NCBI RefSeq assembly: GCF_021650935.1
Contig: NZ_CP091244.1
Coordinates: forward strand, 2,852,001-2,916,000
Origin: Thiothrix winogradskyi
GTDB taxonomy: Bacteria; Pseudomonadota; Gammaproteobacteria; Thiotrichales; Thiotrichaceae
Direction of reading: 5' to 3'
DNA length: 64,000 nt
In this document: positions 8,513 to 17,813 of the stretch, in pieces
How the letters are laid out: each line of letters opens with the position of its first letter
Numbering within the stretch: position 1 is the stretch's first letter
Program-made: the position numbers and the translations under genes
The notes under the pieces: model-generated
Told to the model about the DNA's origin: nothing
The model's input: only the letters and a program-made list of their open reading frames with translations
Databases searched by the model: none

Positions 8513-11500
8513 TTAAATCATTCCCCCCACACCTTTAAATCTCTCAACAAAAGCAGCAATTTTTTGGAAAACACTTTGTTTTTTCGTTAAATATTTCGGA
8601 TTAAGCGGACTCATTTTGGGAAGGATTGCATTTAGTTCCGTGCCATTTTCACTGGCATATTCTCGTTTTAACGATACCGTGATGTAACGCTTGGCGGCTT
8701 CCACATTCAGATTTTCCGAACTAATCAATTCATCTGCCTCACGTTGTTGTTCGGCCTGAGCAAAAGTAAAGAAAGCTTCAATAATACTAGGTTTGTCAAG
8801 AATGCTGTCCAAGTTGGTTTGATTAATAAAATCAACCAGCAAACTTTCTTTGGCACGATTACCAAGACTGGCACGAATTAAACGGCGTACTTCTTCGACC
8901 AATGCCGCCTTATCTTTTATTTTTTTATTATGTTCAAAAATTAACTCCAGAATATAATCAAGATTAATCTCTTGCGACTTAAGCAAATCCACCTCAAAAA
9001 CCACATCATCCCAATCAAGGGTGGATGCTTCTTTTTCTTTGGTAGATTTTTCCCGTCGTAGCCAGTCGCGAATATCGTTATAGGTTGAACGGTAATCTTG
9101 AATAGCTCGCTCACTTGGAGTCGTAATCGCTTGCATTGCAGCTAAGTCGTCATCGTTTAAGTAATACTTAGCTTTAAATGCCTCCACCCTAGCAGGGTCG
9201 GTCATATCCACATTCTGCAAGGCTTTTAAGCCCGCAAACTCATCGTAGTTTTGCAAAACATTCTCGACACGTAAATATTCACCAAATAATTTAGCAAAAT
9301 CTTTTTTATCTTTTTCTTTAACAATCTCATCAGGGTTTGGAAAGCGTTGTTGTAACTCTTCTACCACATCCAGAAAACCGCGACGAGCTTCACCAGTTGT
9401 CATATCAGTGAAGCCTTCCATGTATTCTTTATAGCTTTTCTCCAGAACCACGTTTTTGGTATTCTTGTCACCAAAGAGAGTAATAGCATCAACAGTAGCT
9501 TGTTCTAAATCACGGAAGGTAACGATATTGCCAAATGTTTTGGTCGCATCAAAAATACGATTAGTACGTGAGTAGGCTTGTATCAAGCCGTGGTAACGTA
9601 GCGTTTTATCCACGAATAAGGTGTTTAATGCAGGTGCGTCAAAGCCTGTCAGAAACATACCCACTACAATGATTAAATCAACCTCTTGGTTTTTTACTCG
9701 TTTTGCCAAATCACGGTAATAATTTTGAAACGCCTTGCTATCAACACCGTAATTGGTTTTAAAAATTGCGTTATAATCAGCAATTGCCGCACTTAAAAAC
9801 TCCTTAGCACTGCTATCCATCGCGCTAGGTTCAAAGCTTTCATCCACAATATCGCCTACCGCATCTTGTTCTTCATTGGCGGCAAAAGAAAATATAGTGG
9901 CAATCTTAAGCGGTTTGTGACTGTCTTTCTGTAAATCCTTAAAGGCTTCATAATACGATTTGGCGGCATCCACACTGCTTACCGCAAACATAGCGTTAAA
10001 GCCTTTGCCGTTAGCCTGTAAGCGGTGGGTTTTTTGCTTGAAATTATTCAAAATGTATTGCGCAATTTCCCGGATGCGCTCAGGATGCAATAATGCGTGT
10101 TTATTTTCTGCTGCCGTGAGCTTTTTCTCGTCTTGTTCAGTTTCAATTGCCTTAAACTGTGGGCGTACATCATTGTAGTCCACTTTAAACTTCAATACTT
10201 TTTCATCACGAATGGCATCGGTAATCACATAAGAATGCAACTCACGCCCAAACACGCTGGCAGTTGTTTCTGCTCCCAAGGCATTTTGCGGAAAAATCGG
10301 CGTGCCTGTAAATCCGAACTGATAAAACTTCTTAAATTTTTTCTTTAAGTTCTTTTGGGCTTCACCGAATTGTGACCGGTGCGCTTCATCAAAAATAAAC
10401 ACCACTTGCTTGGTATAAATAGGCAAGTCGTTTTCATTTTTCATCAAGTTGTTCAGTTTTTGAATCGTGGTAACGATAATTTTATTATCATCTTTATCAA
10501 GATTTCGTTTTAGCCCTGCGGTACTCTCTGAACCATTGACACTATCGGGTGAAAAGCGTTGGTATTCCTTCATGGTTTGATAGTCGAGGTCTTTACGGTC
10601 AACCACAAAAAATACTTTATCAATAAACTCACGCTGAGTCGCTAACCTCGCTGCTTTAAAGCTGGTTAAAGTCTTACCCGAACCTGTTGTATGCCAAATG
10701 TAACCACCACTCTCTATATTGCTCCAGTTCTTTGCTTGATAACTGCTTTCTATTTTCCATAAAATACGTTCAGTCGCGGCAATTTGATAAGGGCGCATCA
10801 CTAACAAAGTATCGCTTACATCAAAAACCGAATAATTTATCAGCACATTCAACAAGGTATTTTGTTGAAAAAAGGTAGTGGTGAAGTCTTTTAAGTCTTT
10901 TATCAGGGTATTGTCCGATCTTGCCCAGTTCATGGTGAAATCGAAACTGTTTTTATCGCGTTTAGTCGTATTGGAAAAATAACGGGTATCCGTGCCATTT
11001 GAAATCACAAAAAGCTGTAAATACTTAAATAGTGATTGTTCGGCATTAAAACTTTCTTTACTGTAGCGATGGACTTGATTAAATGCTTCTCGAATCGCCA
11101 CACCACGTTTTTTTAGTTCAACTTGTACTAATGGCAAACCATTCACCAAAACAGTAACATCATAGCGATTAATATGCGTACCTTTTTGCTCAAACTGCCT
11201 AATAACTTGCACTTTGTTTCTGGCGATAGTTTTTTTATCCAATAGGTAAATATTTTGAATGTGCCCATCATCAAACACAAAATCATAAATGTAGTCATTA
11301 TGAATTTTGCGGGTTTTGTCGATGCCATTATCACTAGGCTTGTCTAGGAACTCAATCACGAAGCGTTGCCATTCGCTGTCTAAAAACTGCATATTATTGA
11401 GGATTTGCAACTGTACTCGCACATTAGCCAGCATTTTTTCGTGAGTATTGAGATCACGCAGATACTCATAACCTTGGCTTTCCAAATCTTCGATAAACTC

Positions 11501-11611
11501 GCGCTCTAAGTCATATTCGCTTTGATAGCCTTCATTGACCTGTGAACACTTGGTGTACTTATCTAGCACGATGAAGCTATTCGACTCTGCAATGGTTTTA
11601 TATTCTTTCAT
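8513..11611 (-). CDS. hsdR: Type I restriction endonuclease, R (motor/nuclease) subunit
   Basis: A 1032-residue protein, normal for HsdR. The N-terminal nuclease has Asp151, then VQVELKKRG with Glu165 and Lys167 (PD-(D/E)XK). The superfamily 2 translocase follows: Walker A WHTTGSGKT (GSGKT 310-314), FIFDEAH with DEAH at 408-411, GFTGTPIF, and VGMFLTGFDAP with QAYSRTNR further on. It would cleave DNA after translocation when HsdM/HsdS find an unmethylated site. It is the last gene of a minus-strand operon and lies 29 bp after prrC. The composition is more AT-rich than the core genes, which suggests transfer. Confidence 0.95.
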   Translation of the reverse strand: MKEYKTIAESNSFIVLDKYTKCSQVNEGYQSEYDLEREFIEDLESQGYEYLRDLNTHEKMLANVRVQLQILNNMQFLDSEWQRFVIEFLDKPSDNGIDKTRKIHNDYIYDFVFDDGHIQNIYLLDKKTIARNKVQVIRQFEQKGTHINRYDVTVLVNGLPLVQVELKKRGVAIREAFNQVHRYSKESFNAEQSLFKYLQLFVISNGTDTRYFSNTTKRDKNSFDFTMNWARSDNTLIKDLKDFTTTFFQQNTLLNVLINYSVFDVSDTLLVMRPYQIAATERILWKIESSYQAKNWSNIESGGYIWHTTGSGKTLTSFKAARLATQREFIDKVFFVVDRKDLDYQTMKEYQRFSPDSVNGSESTAGLKRNLDKDDNKIIVTTIQKLNNLMKNENDLPIYTKQVVFIFDEAHRSQFGEAQKNLKKKFKKFYQFGFTGTPIFPQNALGAETTASVFGRELHSYVITDAIRDEKVLKFKVDYNDVRPQFKAIETEQDEKKLTAAENKHALLHPERIREIAQYILNNFKQKTHRLQANGKGFNAMFAVSSVDAAKSYYEAFKDLQKDSHKPLKIATIFSFAANEEQDAVGDIVDESFEPSAMDSSAKEFLSAAIADYNAIFKTNYGVDSKAFQNYYRDLAKRVKNQEVDLIIVVGMFLTGFDAPALNTLFVDKTLRYHGLIQAYSRTNRIFDATKTFGNIVTFRDLEQATVDAITLFGDKNTKNVVLEKSYKEYMEGFTDMTTGEARRGFLDVVEELQQRFPNPDEIVKEKDKKDFAKLFGEYLRVENVLQNYDEFAGLKALQNVDMTDPARVEAFKAKYYLNDDDLAAMQAITTPSERAIQDYRSTYNDIRDWLRREKSTKEKEASTLDWDDVVFEVDLLKSQEINLDYILELIFEHNKKIKDKAALVEEVRRLIRASLGNRAKESLLVDFINQTNLDSILDKPSIIEAFFTFAQAEQQREADELISSENLNVEAAKRYITVSLKREYASENGTELNAILPKMSPLNPKYLTKKQSVFQKIAAFVERFKGVGGMI

Positions 11612-11640
11612 TTACTCATCCTCGAATAATACTTTTTCAT

Positions 11641-12840
11641 TTAGCTAACAATCGACTTGAAACGATACGTTTCATTAAGTTGTCTCACCAAATATCCCAA
11701 AACACGCTTATCATCTTCCGTAAGCCCCGTAACTTCCTCACCAGCATGTTTAGAGTGACTGGAGATATTAATAACTCGCGCCTCATAAGGGTTGGGTCTT
11801 CCATCGTCGGTTTTAGGCAATAAGTCACCCCATTTTTCATAACCAAGAAAAGTGGATGTTTTTTCTAAAATATTTCTAATAAAATTGAAATGATATTTAT
11901 GTAGCCGCCCTGTATTTATTGCTTTTTCAAGCTCAGACATTAAATAAAGATGATAAGAAAAAGGAGAGTCACTAGTTTGAATTACCAACTGATAACTTCC
12001 ATCTTCTTGTTTTCCCAACCTATATTTCTCAAAAATTTTCTTTTTATAAGCTTTCGCCTTATCATCACTATTTAGTTCGTTATGTAATACGTTATAAAAA
12101 AGTGGGCTATGCGTAGTAACAATAAACTTAAGCCCAGAAGCATTTGACTTAATCAATTGCGCCAAATCTACTGCTAACTGAATCAAATGACCTTCATCCA
12201 GAGAACTCACTGGATCATCAATAAATATGTATTCCAGTTGATTAAATTGATCAGTCTCGCGCTCGTCAAGTTCAGCGACATTCAATACACTAATAACCTG
12301 CTCTAGCAGGCTATAAAATATACTCCAGATAAAGTTACTTTCTTCACCTTTTGAAATTTTGACATTCTCAGATCGTGCTTCATTACCGCGCTCGAAAGAA
12401 AATGTCACTTCAGAATAAGCAGGTACTTTAGATTCCTTGCCATCCTTATCTTTAATAACATATTCTTCGTTAAAACGTGGCGTTAATTTATCACTAGTGT
12501 AGCGTTGAAAATTAGTCGCAATATTGCGATCTTGACCTTGCTCTTCTAACACCCATCGAGTAAATGCATTAGGCTGAATTATCAATTTTGGCTCAACATC
12601 ATGCTCTAAATCATTGTTCCAATAGAATAAATCCTCCGTAAACGCATTGTAGTAGAGAATTTTCTTTCGTGCTAATTCTGATGATTGCACATCTTCTTCA
12701 CTATCAGTTTTCGGTGCTATTAACTGCTTAAACTCACGTGACAAGCGAGTTTTACCTGTGCCATTGAACGCATAAATCAAATGAACTTTTTTATCGGAAG
12801 CATTTAGCTCCTGTGCAACTTCTATTAATGATTTCCCCAT
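11641..12840 (-). CDS. prrC: PrrC-type tRNA anticodon nuclease linked to type I R-M
   Basis: A 399-residue protein closely resembling E. coli PrrC. The ABC-ATPase-like N-domain has LIYAFNGTGKTRLSREF (Walker A at 24-31), ILYYNAFTEDLFYW, SKGEESNFIWS (signature region) and FIDDPVSSLDEGH (Walker B/D-loop). The C-terminal nuclease domain keeps the R-x3-E ... H triad as Arg322, Glu326 and His362, which correspond by my alignment to the catalytic Arg320/Glu324/His356 of E. coli PrrC. Known PrrC sits silent with the type I complex and cuts tRNA-Lys in the anticodon loop when a phage inhibitor disables restriction. Here it lies between hsdS (1 bp gap) and hsdR, as in the classic locus. tRNA specificity is not readable from sequence. 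Confidence 0.93.
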   Translation of the reverse strand: MGKSLIEVAQELNASDKKVHLIYAFNGTGKTRLSREFKQLIAPKTDSEEDVQSSELARKKILYYNAFTEDLFYWNNDLEHDVEPKLIIQPNAFTRWVLEEQGQDRNIATNFQRYTSDKLTPRFNEEYVIKDKDGKESKVPAYSEVTFSFERGNEARSENVKISKGEESNFIWSIFYSLLEQVISVLNVAELDERETDQFNQLEYIFIDDPVSSLDEGHLIQLAVDLAQLIKSNASGLKFIVTTHSPLFYNVLHNELNSDDKAKAYKKKIFEKYRLGKQEDGSYQLVIQTSDSPFSYHLYLMSELEKAINTGRLHKYHFNFIRNILEKTSTFLGYEKWGDLLPKTDDGRPNPYEARVINISSHSKHAGEEVTGLTEDDKRVLGYLVRQLNETYRFKSIVS

Positions 12841-12841
12841 A

Positions 12842-13993
12842 CTATGCCCCTACCTCTGCCTTCGGAAAGCTCAACAACTTATCACGATAATACTCATATT
12901 GCTTCTGGCGCAACTCAATTTCACGCGGTAAACCCTCGGTAATCGAACTCGTGAGCGCATCAAACTTATCCAAAATCCCAACAATCCGCTCTTGTTCGAT
13001 GATAGGTGGTATTGGAATTTTCATCTTTCTTAAATTATCATTATAAAGACGTTGTATCGTCCCGCCTTCAGCTATATTCCAATTTGCAATTGAATAAAAA
13101 TAAAACAAGTATTTATTCAATGCTAATGTTTCATTGTTTTCAATCCAAATAATATTACTGTCTTGGAAATAAGACTCTCCGCCATCAAATATAACAGTTC
13201 TGCCAATCGTGCCACTGGCTGAAATTAAAACCTCCCCAATTTTCGGATAACTATACTTTGACCTATATTCCTCAAATAATTTTCTTGGGATGAATGCATC
13301 TGGCTCCTTACCAAATGTGCCAATCTTATAAAATGGAATATCTCCTTTAGATGACGTTTGTTCTTTTAAAATTCTTTTACACATGCGAACTTCGCCAATT
13401 TCCGCTAATGTCTTCCACTCCGCATCGCCTTCTTCAAAACTCAACAACTGATCACGATAGTAGTTGTATTGTTTTTTCCGCATATTAAGCTCGGCGGTAA
13501 GCTCGGTGGTAACAGCGGTAAATGCGTCCAAAATACGCACTATTTCGGTCTGAATGTGAAGGGGGGGGATGGGGATTTCTTTTTTTGAAAAATTGCTAAT
13601 CCATTGACGTTTGTGATCACCGTCAACTAATTCACTAGGTAATGTGTTCAACCAATAAAAAATGTATTTTGATAAGGTTTCAGACTCATTTACTGATTTA
13701 ATCATCTTCATTGCTGAAGATTTAGCCTTGAAATCAAAATCAACCCACTTATTTGCTGTTGTAAAATCATCAAAAATAATGACTGGCGATTCTGATGCTT
13801 TGTAAATTCCATCAGTTTCATCTGTGTAGCCAAGTATGAAGGTTTTGCCAGCAGTCAATACTGGGATTTCAAAATCCTCAAAATAATTAGTTGATTTAAC
13901 GAGATATTTTGTCGGCTGCTCATATTCCGATACACTCCCCAATGCTTTCCATTCCACATCAATGCCTTTGAGCAGGTCTAGGATATTACTCAT
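12842..13993 (-). CDS. hsdS: Type I restriction-modification specificity subunit
   Basis: A 383-residue protein with two target-recognition domains, each followed by a conserved helical spacer: KKEIPIPPLHIQTEIVRILDAF then a ...YYRDQLLSF end, and MKIPIPPIIEQERIVGILDKF then YYRDKLLSF. The duplicated architecture predicts a bipartite recognition sequence. ATG at 13993 (MSNILDLLKG) is preferred; the frame stays open to 14140 but that stretch is a shadow of the upstream gene. The start overlaps the DUF1016 gene by 8 bp. Target sequence unknown. Confidence 0.93.
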   Translation of the reverse strand: MSNILDLLKGIDVEWKALGSVSEYEQPTKYLVKSTNYFEDFEIPVLTAGKTFILGYTDETDGIYKASESPVIIFDDFTTANKWVDFDFKAKSSAMKMIKSVNESETLSKYIFYWLNTLPSELVDGDHKRQWISNFSKKEIPIPPLHIQTEIVRILDAFTAVTTELTAELNMRKKQYNYYRDQLLSFEEGDAEWKTLAEIGEVRMCKRILKEQTSSKGDIPFYKIGTFGKEPDAFIPRKLFEEYRSKYSYPKIGEVLISASGTIGRTVIFDGGESYFQDSNIIWIENNETLALNKYLFYFYSIANWNIAEGGTIQRLYNDNLRKMKIPIPPIIEQERIVGILDKFDALTSSITEGLPREIELRQKQYEYYRDKLLSFPKAEVGA

Positions 13994-15038
13994 ATTGCGT
14001 CCCCTGCATTTCTTGTAATTCGCGCTCGATAGCTTCGATGCTAGGCAATTGACTTTGCAGATCGGTAGGCAAGGATTCCAATAGTTTGTATTCGGCAATG
14101 CCCATTGGTTGGGACTTGTCCCCCAATGCGTATTCAGCAACTACTTTGTCCTTGCTTTTACATAATAGCAAGCCAATCGTCGCGCTGTCTTGTTCAGCTT
14201 TGACTTGTCTATCTACCGCTGTCATGTAAAAACCCAATTGCCCCAAGTGTTCCGGTTTGAACTTTCCCGCCTTAAGCTCAATCACCACATAGCAACGCAA
14301 TTTGAGGTGATAAAACAATAGGTCGATAAAAAACTCCTCCTCACCGACTTGCAATAAGACTTGTCGACCCACAAAAGCAAAGCCCGCACCGAGTTCTAAC
14401 AAAAATTGCGTCACATGCTGAACCAATGCACCTTCAATTTCCCGCTCTTGTGCGGCATCGGTTAAACCTAAAAAATCGAACCGATAAGGGTCTTTGATGG
14501 ATTCACGTGCAAGGTCAGAATCTGGTTTTGGCAGGCTTTGCTCAAAATTGGTAATGGCTTTGCCTTGGCGTTCGATTAAGCGTGTTTCGATGTGCATCAC
14601 CATCACATTACGTGACCAGTTGTATTCTATGGCTTTACGCACATACCAGTAACGCGCCTCCCTGTCGTCTAGCTTGTCTAACAGCGTGAGGTGATGATAC
14701 CAAGGTAATTGTGCAAGCACCTCTTGCACAATTGTTGGATCTTGCCATGCTCCGGCAAACGCCCGCATGTACTTTAAGTTACGTGGTGAAAATCCCTTCA
14801 TGTTTGGGAATGCAATACGCAGGTCGTGAGCCAGCCGCTCGATGACCTTTGCACCCCAGCCTTGTGCTGACTGCCGCGTCAGGATGTCATGACCAATCTG
14901 CCAGTAAAGCAGCACCAATTCCCGATTTACCGACAGCGTAGCCCGTTGTTGAGCGGTGTGAATGCGTTGCTTTAGTTCATTTAGCCACTCAGTATATTGC
15001 TGTGGCATCAACTCTAAGGCTATATTTTTCTCATTCAT
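13986..15038 (-). CDS. DUF1016 (YhcG-like) PDDEXK nuclease domain protein
   Basis: A 350-residue protein with the DUF1016 N-terminal domain (WLNELKQRIHTAQQRA, VNRELVLLYWQIG, GWGAKVIERLAHDL) and the C-terminal PDDEXK nuclease part (FFIDLLFYHLKLRCYVVIELK, where Asp and the E-L-K fit the catalytic core). YhcG proteins are widespread beside type I R-M loci and other defence genes, and a structure-directed DNA nuclease role has been proposed. It is embedded between hsdM (4 bp overlap) and hsdS (8 bp overlap), so it is made with the R-M complex. Whether it works with the complex is inference. Confidence 0.9.
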   Translation of the reverse strand: MNEKNIALELMPQQYTEWLNELKQRIHTAQQRATLSVNRELVLLYWQIGHDILTRQSAQGWGAKVIERLAHDLRIAFPNMKGFSPRNLKYMRAFAGAWQDPTIVQEVLAQLPWYHHLTLLDKLDDREARYWYVRKAIEYNWSRNVMVMHIETRLIERQGKAITNFEQSLPKPDSDLARESIKDPYRFDFLGLTDAAQEREIEGALVQHVTQFLLELGAGFAFVGRQVLLQVGEEEFFIDLLFYHLKLRCYVVIELKAGKFKPEHLGQLGFYMTAVDRQVKAEQDSATIGLLLCKSKDKVVAEYALGDKSQPMGIAEYKLLESLPTDLQSQLPSIEAIERELQEMQGTQYE

Positions 15039-16582
15039 GCTGCCCCCTCAATCTCTGCAACAATGGCATCAATATCAGCACGTAAACGGTCAATCTTCGC
15101 CACCGTGATTTTCAACTTGGCATTGATATAGGCAATATCAATCACATCGCGGGTGTCTTTGGCTTCCACGTAAGAGCTGACTGATAGGTTATAGTCATTA
15201 GCGACTACTGCGCCATAGTCCACGGATTTGGCAAAATGGGCGACTTCATCCTTGCTATCGAATGCCTGCATGATTTGCTCAATATGTTCATGGGTGAGCG
15301 TATTGTTATTAGTTTCTTTTTTAAACAGACTGCTGGCATCAATAAACTGGGTTTTGGTGTCGGTTTTGTGTTTGGAAAGCACCAAGATATTGACGGCAAT
15401 GGACGTGCCAAAAAATAAATTGGCGGCTAAAGCAATCACGGTTTCAACGTAGTTATTATCCACCAAATATTGGCGAATTTTCTGCTCCGCGCCACCTCGG
15501 TAAAAAATACCGGGGAAGCAAACAATCGCCGCCCGCCCTTTGCCGGATAAATAACTTAAGCAATGCAATACAAAGGCAAAGTCAGCTTTGGATTTGGGGG
15601 CTAACACACCAGCAGGGGCAAAGCGTTCATCATTGATTAGAGTTGGGTCGTCGCTGCCAATCCAGTTCACCGAATATGGCGGGTTAGACACAATCGCGTC
15701 AAAGGGTTTTTCATCACCAAAATGAGGGTCTAACAGCGTGTTACCCAACGCCACATGGAACTTGTCGTAATTGATGTTGTGCAAAAACATATTCATACGC
15801 GCAAGGTTATAGGTGGTGTGGTTGATTTCCTGCCCGAAGAAACCCTCTTCGATGATATGAGCATCAAAGTGTTTTTTAGCCTGCAACAACAACGAGCCTG
15901 AACCAGCAGCGGGGTCGTAAATTTTATTGACGGTCTTTTGCCCGTGCATCGCCAGTTGTGCAATAAGCTTGGATACGTGTTGCGGGGTGAAAAACTCACC
16001 GCCTGATTTGCCAGCATTGGCGGCATAATTGGAGATCAAGAACTCGTAGGCATCACCGAACAAGTCGATCTGATTATCCTGAAAATGACCAAAACGCAGT
16101 CCTGCCACCCCCTTCAAGACAGAGGCTAAACGGCTGTTTTTTTCGGTAACGGTGTTGCCTAGGCGGTTGCTGGTGGTATCAAAATCGGCAAACAAGCCTT
16201 TAATATCATCTTCGGATGGGTAGCCATTCGCCGAACTTTCAATGGCGGAAAAGATAGCAGCTAAATCGGTATTCAGGTTGGGATTATTGTTGGCATTGGT
16301 GGCAACGTTTACGAACAACTGGCTAGGGTAGATGAAATACCCTTTGGTTTTAATGGCATCGTCTTTGATTTCTAAGGTAATGACATCATCTGCGAGTGCG
16401 GCATAATTCACACTTTCATCATCGCCCTCAAGGTAACTGGCAAAGTTTTCACTAATGAACCGATAGAACAACGTGCCTAACACATACTGTTTAAAGTCCC
16501 AGCCATCGACGGAGCCACGCACCTCGTTGGCAATTTGCCAAATTTGGCGTTGCAGTTCGGCGCGTTGTTGGGTACTTGTCAT
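15035..16582 (-). CDS. hsdM: Type I restriction-modification N6-adenine methyltransferase subunit
   Basis: A 515-residue protein, normal for HsdM. The N-terminal helical domain (IWQIANEVRGSVDGWDFKQY) is followed by a Rossmann methyltransferase: GEFFTPQHVSKL, motif I DPAAGSGSLLL starting at Asp223, and NPPY at 300-303. It transfers methyl from SAM to adenine at the site chosen by HsdS and forms the core of the restriction complex. First gene of the minus-strand operon; an AAAAGGA ribosome binding site precedes the ATG. Confidence 0.95.
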   Translation of the reverse strand: MTSTQQRAELQRQIWQIANEVRGSVDGWDFKQYVLGTLFYRFISENFASYLEGDDESVNYAALADDVITLEIKDDAIKTKGYFIYPSQLFVNVATNANNNPNLNTDLAAIFSAIESSANGYPSEDDIKGLFADFDTTSNRLGNTVTEKNSRLASVLKGVAGLRFGHFQDNQIDLFGDAYEFLISNYAANAGKSGGEFFTPQHVSKLIAQLAMHGQKTVNKIYDPAAGSGSLLLQAKKHFDAHIIEEGFFGQEINHTTYNLARMNMFLHNINYDKFHVALGNTLLDPHFGDEKPFDAIVSNPPYSVNWIGSDDPTLINDERFAPAGVLAPKSKADFAFVLHCLSYLSGKGRAAIVCFPGIFYRGGAEQKIRQYLVDNNYVETVIALAANLFFGTSIAVNILVLSKHKTDTKTQFIDASSLFKKETNNNTLTHEHIEQIMQAFDSKDEVAHFAKSVDYGAVVANDYNLSVSSYVEAKDTRDVIDIAYINAKLKITVAKIDRLRADIDAIVAEIEGAA

Positions 16583-16636
16583 CGTAAAATCCTTTTTAGT
16601 AGGCTTTGAAAAGTCATCAGCTCATAAGCAGTTAGC

Positions 16637-16642
16637 ATTATA
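16637..16642 (-). promoter_or_regulatory. Candidate -10 box of the hsd operon
   Basis: On the minus strand a perfect TATAAT lies 54 bp upstream of the hsdM start. No good -35 hexamer is seen at 16-18 bp, so the promoter is weak or needs help. Confidence 0.35.
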
Positions 16643-16817
16643 ACGATCACAGCCACGCTAATCTAATCACTTGTTCACACCCGAAACCACCAACACACCA
16701 ACGCAATCTTTATCCGCCGACAACCCCATTTCCTCGGAAGCTTCTCGCTAAACCACACAGTACGGCGTAGAGTCATGATCATAATCACAAAACTTTTATG
16801 ACTGGAGGGAATTCCGC

Positions 16818-17813
16818 GTGAACCCAATACCATCCTTTCCCATGACCTCGCGACCACGCTTGCCACGCTTCAAGCTAATGGGCATTGCCCCTGTGATCAT
16901 TATCCTGCTCGGCATCACCGCTTGGTCATCTTGGTACACCGTCCCCAGCGATTCCGTCGCTATCGTGCAACGCTTCGGAAAATTTCAGGCGGAAGTCCAA
17001 CCCGGTTTACATTTTAAAATTCCCTTGGGTGTGGATGTCGCCACCATTTTGCCGGTCAAACGCCAGTTAAAACAGGAATTCGGCTTTTATACCGAAGGTG
17101 CAAGCAATGTCGACCAATACTCCGACAACCCAGCGGCAGAATCACCGATGGTCACAGGCGATTTGAATGTGGCACTGGTGGAATGGGTGGTGCAATACCG
17201 CATTGCTGAACCCACCAACTACTTGTTTGCGGTGCGCGAACCGGGCATCACCTTGCGCAATGCCTCGGAATCGGTGATGCGCGAAGTCGTGGGTGATCGC
17301 ACCGTCGATGAAGTTCTCACCATTGGGCGGCAAGAAATCGAAGCCGAAGCATTGGTCAAACTCCAGCAACTCGCCACCCGTTACCTCATGGGCGTGAGCA
17401 TCGACCAAGTGCAATTAAAGAACATTAACCCGCCGCGCCCAGTGCAAGAATCCTTCAACGAAGTCAACCAAGCGCAACAGGAAAAAGAAAAGCTCATTAA
17501 CGAAGCCCGCCGCGATTACAACAAAGTCATCCCCTTGGCGGAAGGTGAAAAAGACCAGCGCATCCGCGAAGCCGAAGGCTACCGCGTCAAGCGCGTCAAC
17601 GAAGCCGAAGGCGACGTAGCACGTTTCAACGCGGTATTCACCGAGTACCAAAAAGCCCCCGACATTACCCAACGGCGTTTGTATCTGGAAACCATGCAAG
17701 CCATTTTACCGGGCATTCAAAACAAAATCGTGGTGGATGAAGGCATGAAAAACCTGTTACCCCTGCTCAACCTCAACACCTCACAGAAAACCCCAGCGGA
17801 GGCAACACCATGA
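16818..17813 (+). CDS. hflK: HflK-like SPFH/prohibitin-domain membrane protein
   Basis: A 331-residue protein. One N-terminal transmembrane segment (about residues 22-38, APVIIILLGITAW) is followed by an SPFH domain (SDSVAIVQRFGKF, QPGLHFKIP) and a long coiled-coil with QAQQEKEKLINEARRDYNK and repeated EAEG motifs. HflK forms with HflC a periplasm-facing cage that regulates the FtsH protease. The start is GTG at 16818, supported by GGAGGGA 9 bp upstream. It overlaps hflC by 4 bp. Unlike the common location after hfq-hflX, the pair stands alone here; it may be a second copy or a paralogue. Confidence 0.88.
   Translation: MNPIPSFPMTSRPRLPRFKLMGIAPVIIILLGITAWSSWYTVPSDSVAIVQRFGKFQAEVQPGLHFKIPLGVDVATILPVKRQLKQEFGFYTEGASNVDQYSDNPAAESPMVTGDLNVALVEWVVQYRIAEPTNYLFAVREPGITLRNASESVMREVVGDRTVDEVLTIGRQEIEAEALVKLQQLATRYLMGVSIDQVQLKNINPPRPVQESFNEVNQAQQEKEKLINEARRDYNKVIPLAEGEKDQRIREAEGYRVKRVNEAEGDVARFNAVFTEYQKAPDITQRRLYLETMQAILPGIQNKIVVDEGMKNLLPLLNLNTSQKTPAEATP

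Noticed and set aside
13994..14140. Longer HsdS N-terminus from 14140
   Set aside because: The additional 49 residues are translated from the coding region of the DUF1016 gene in another frame; ATG 13993 gives the usual HsdS start.
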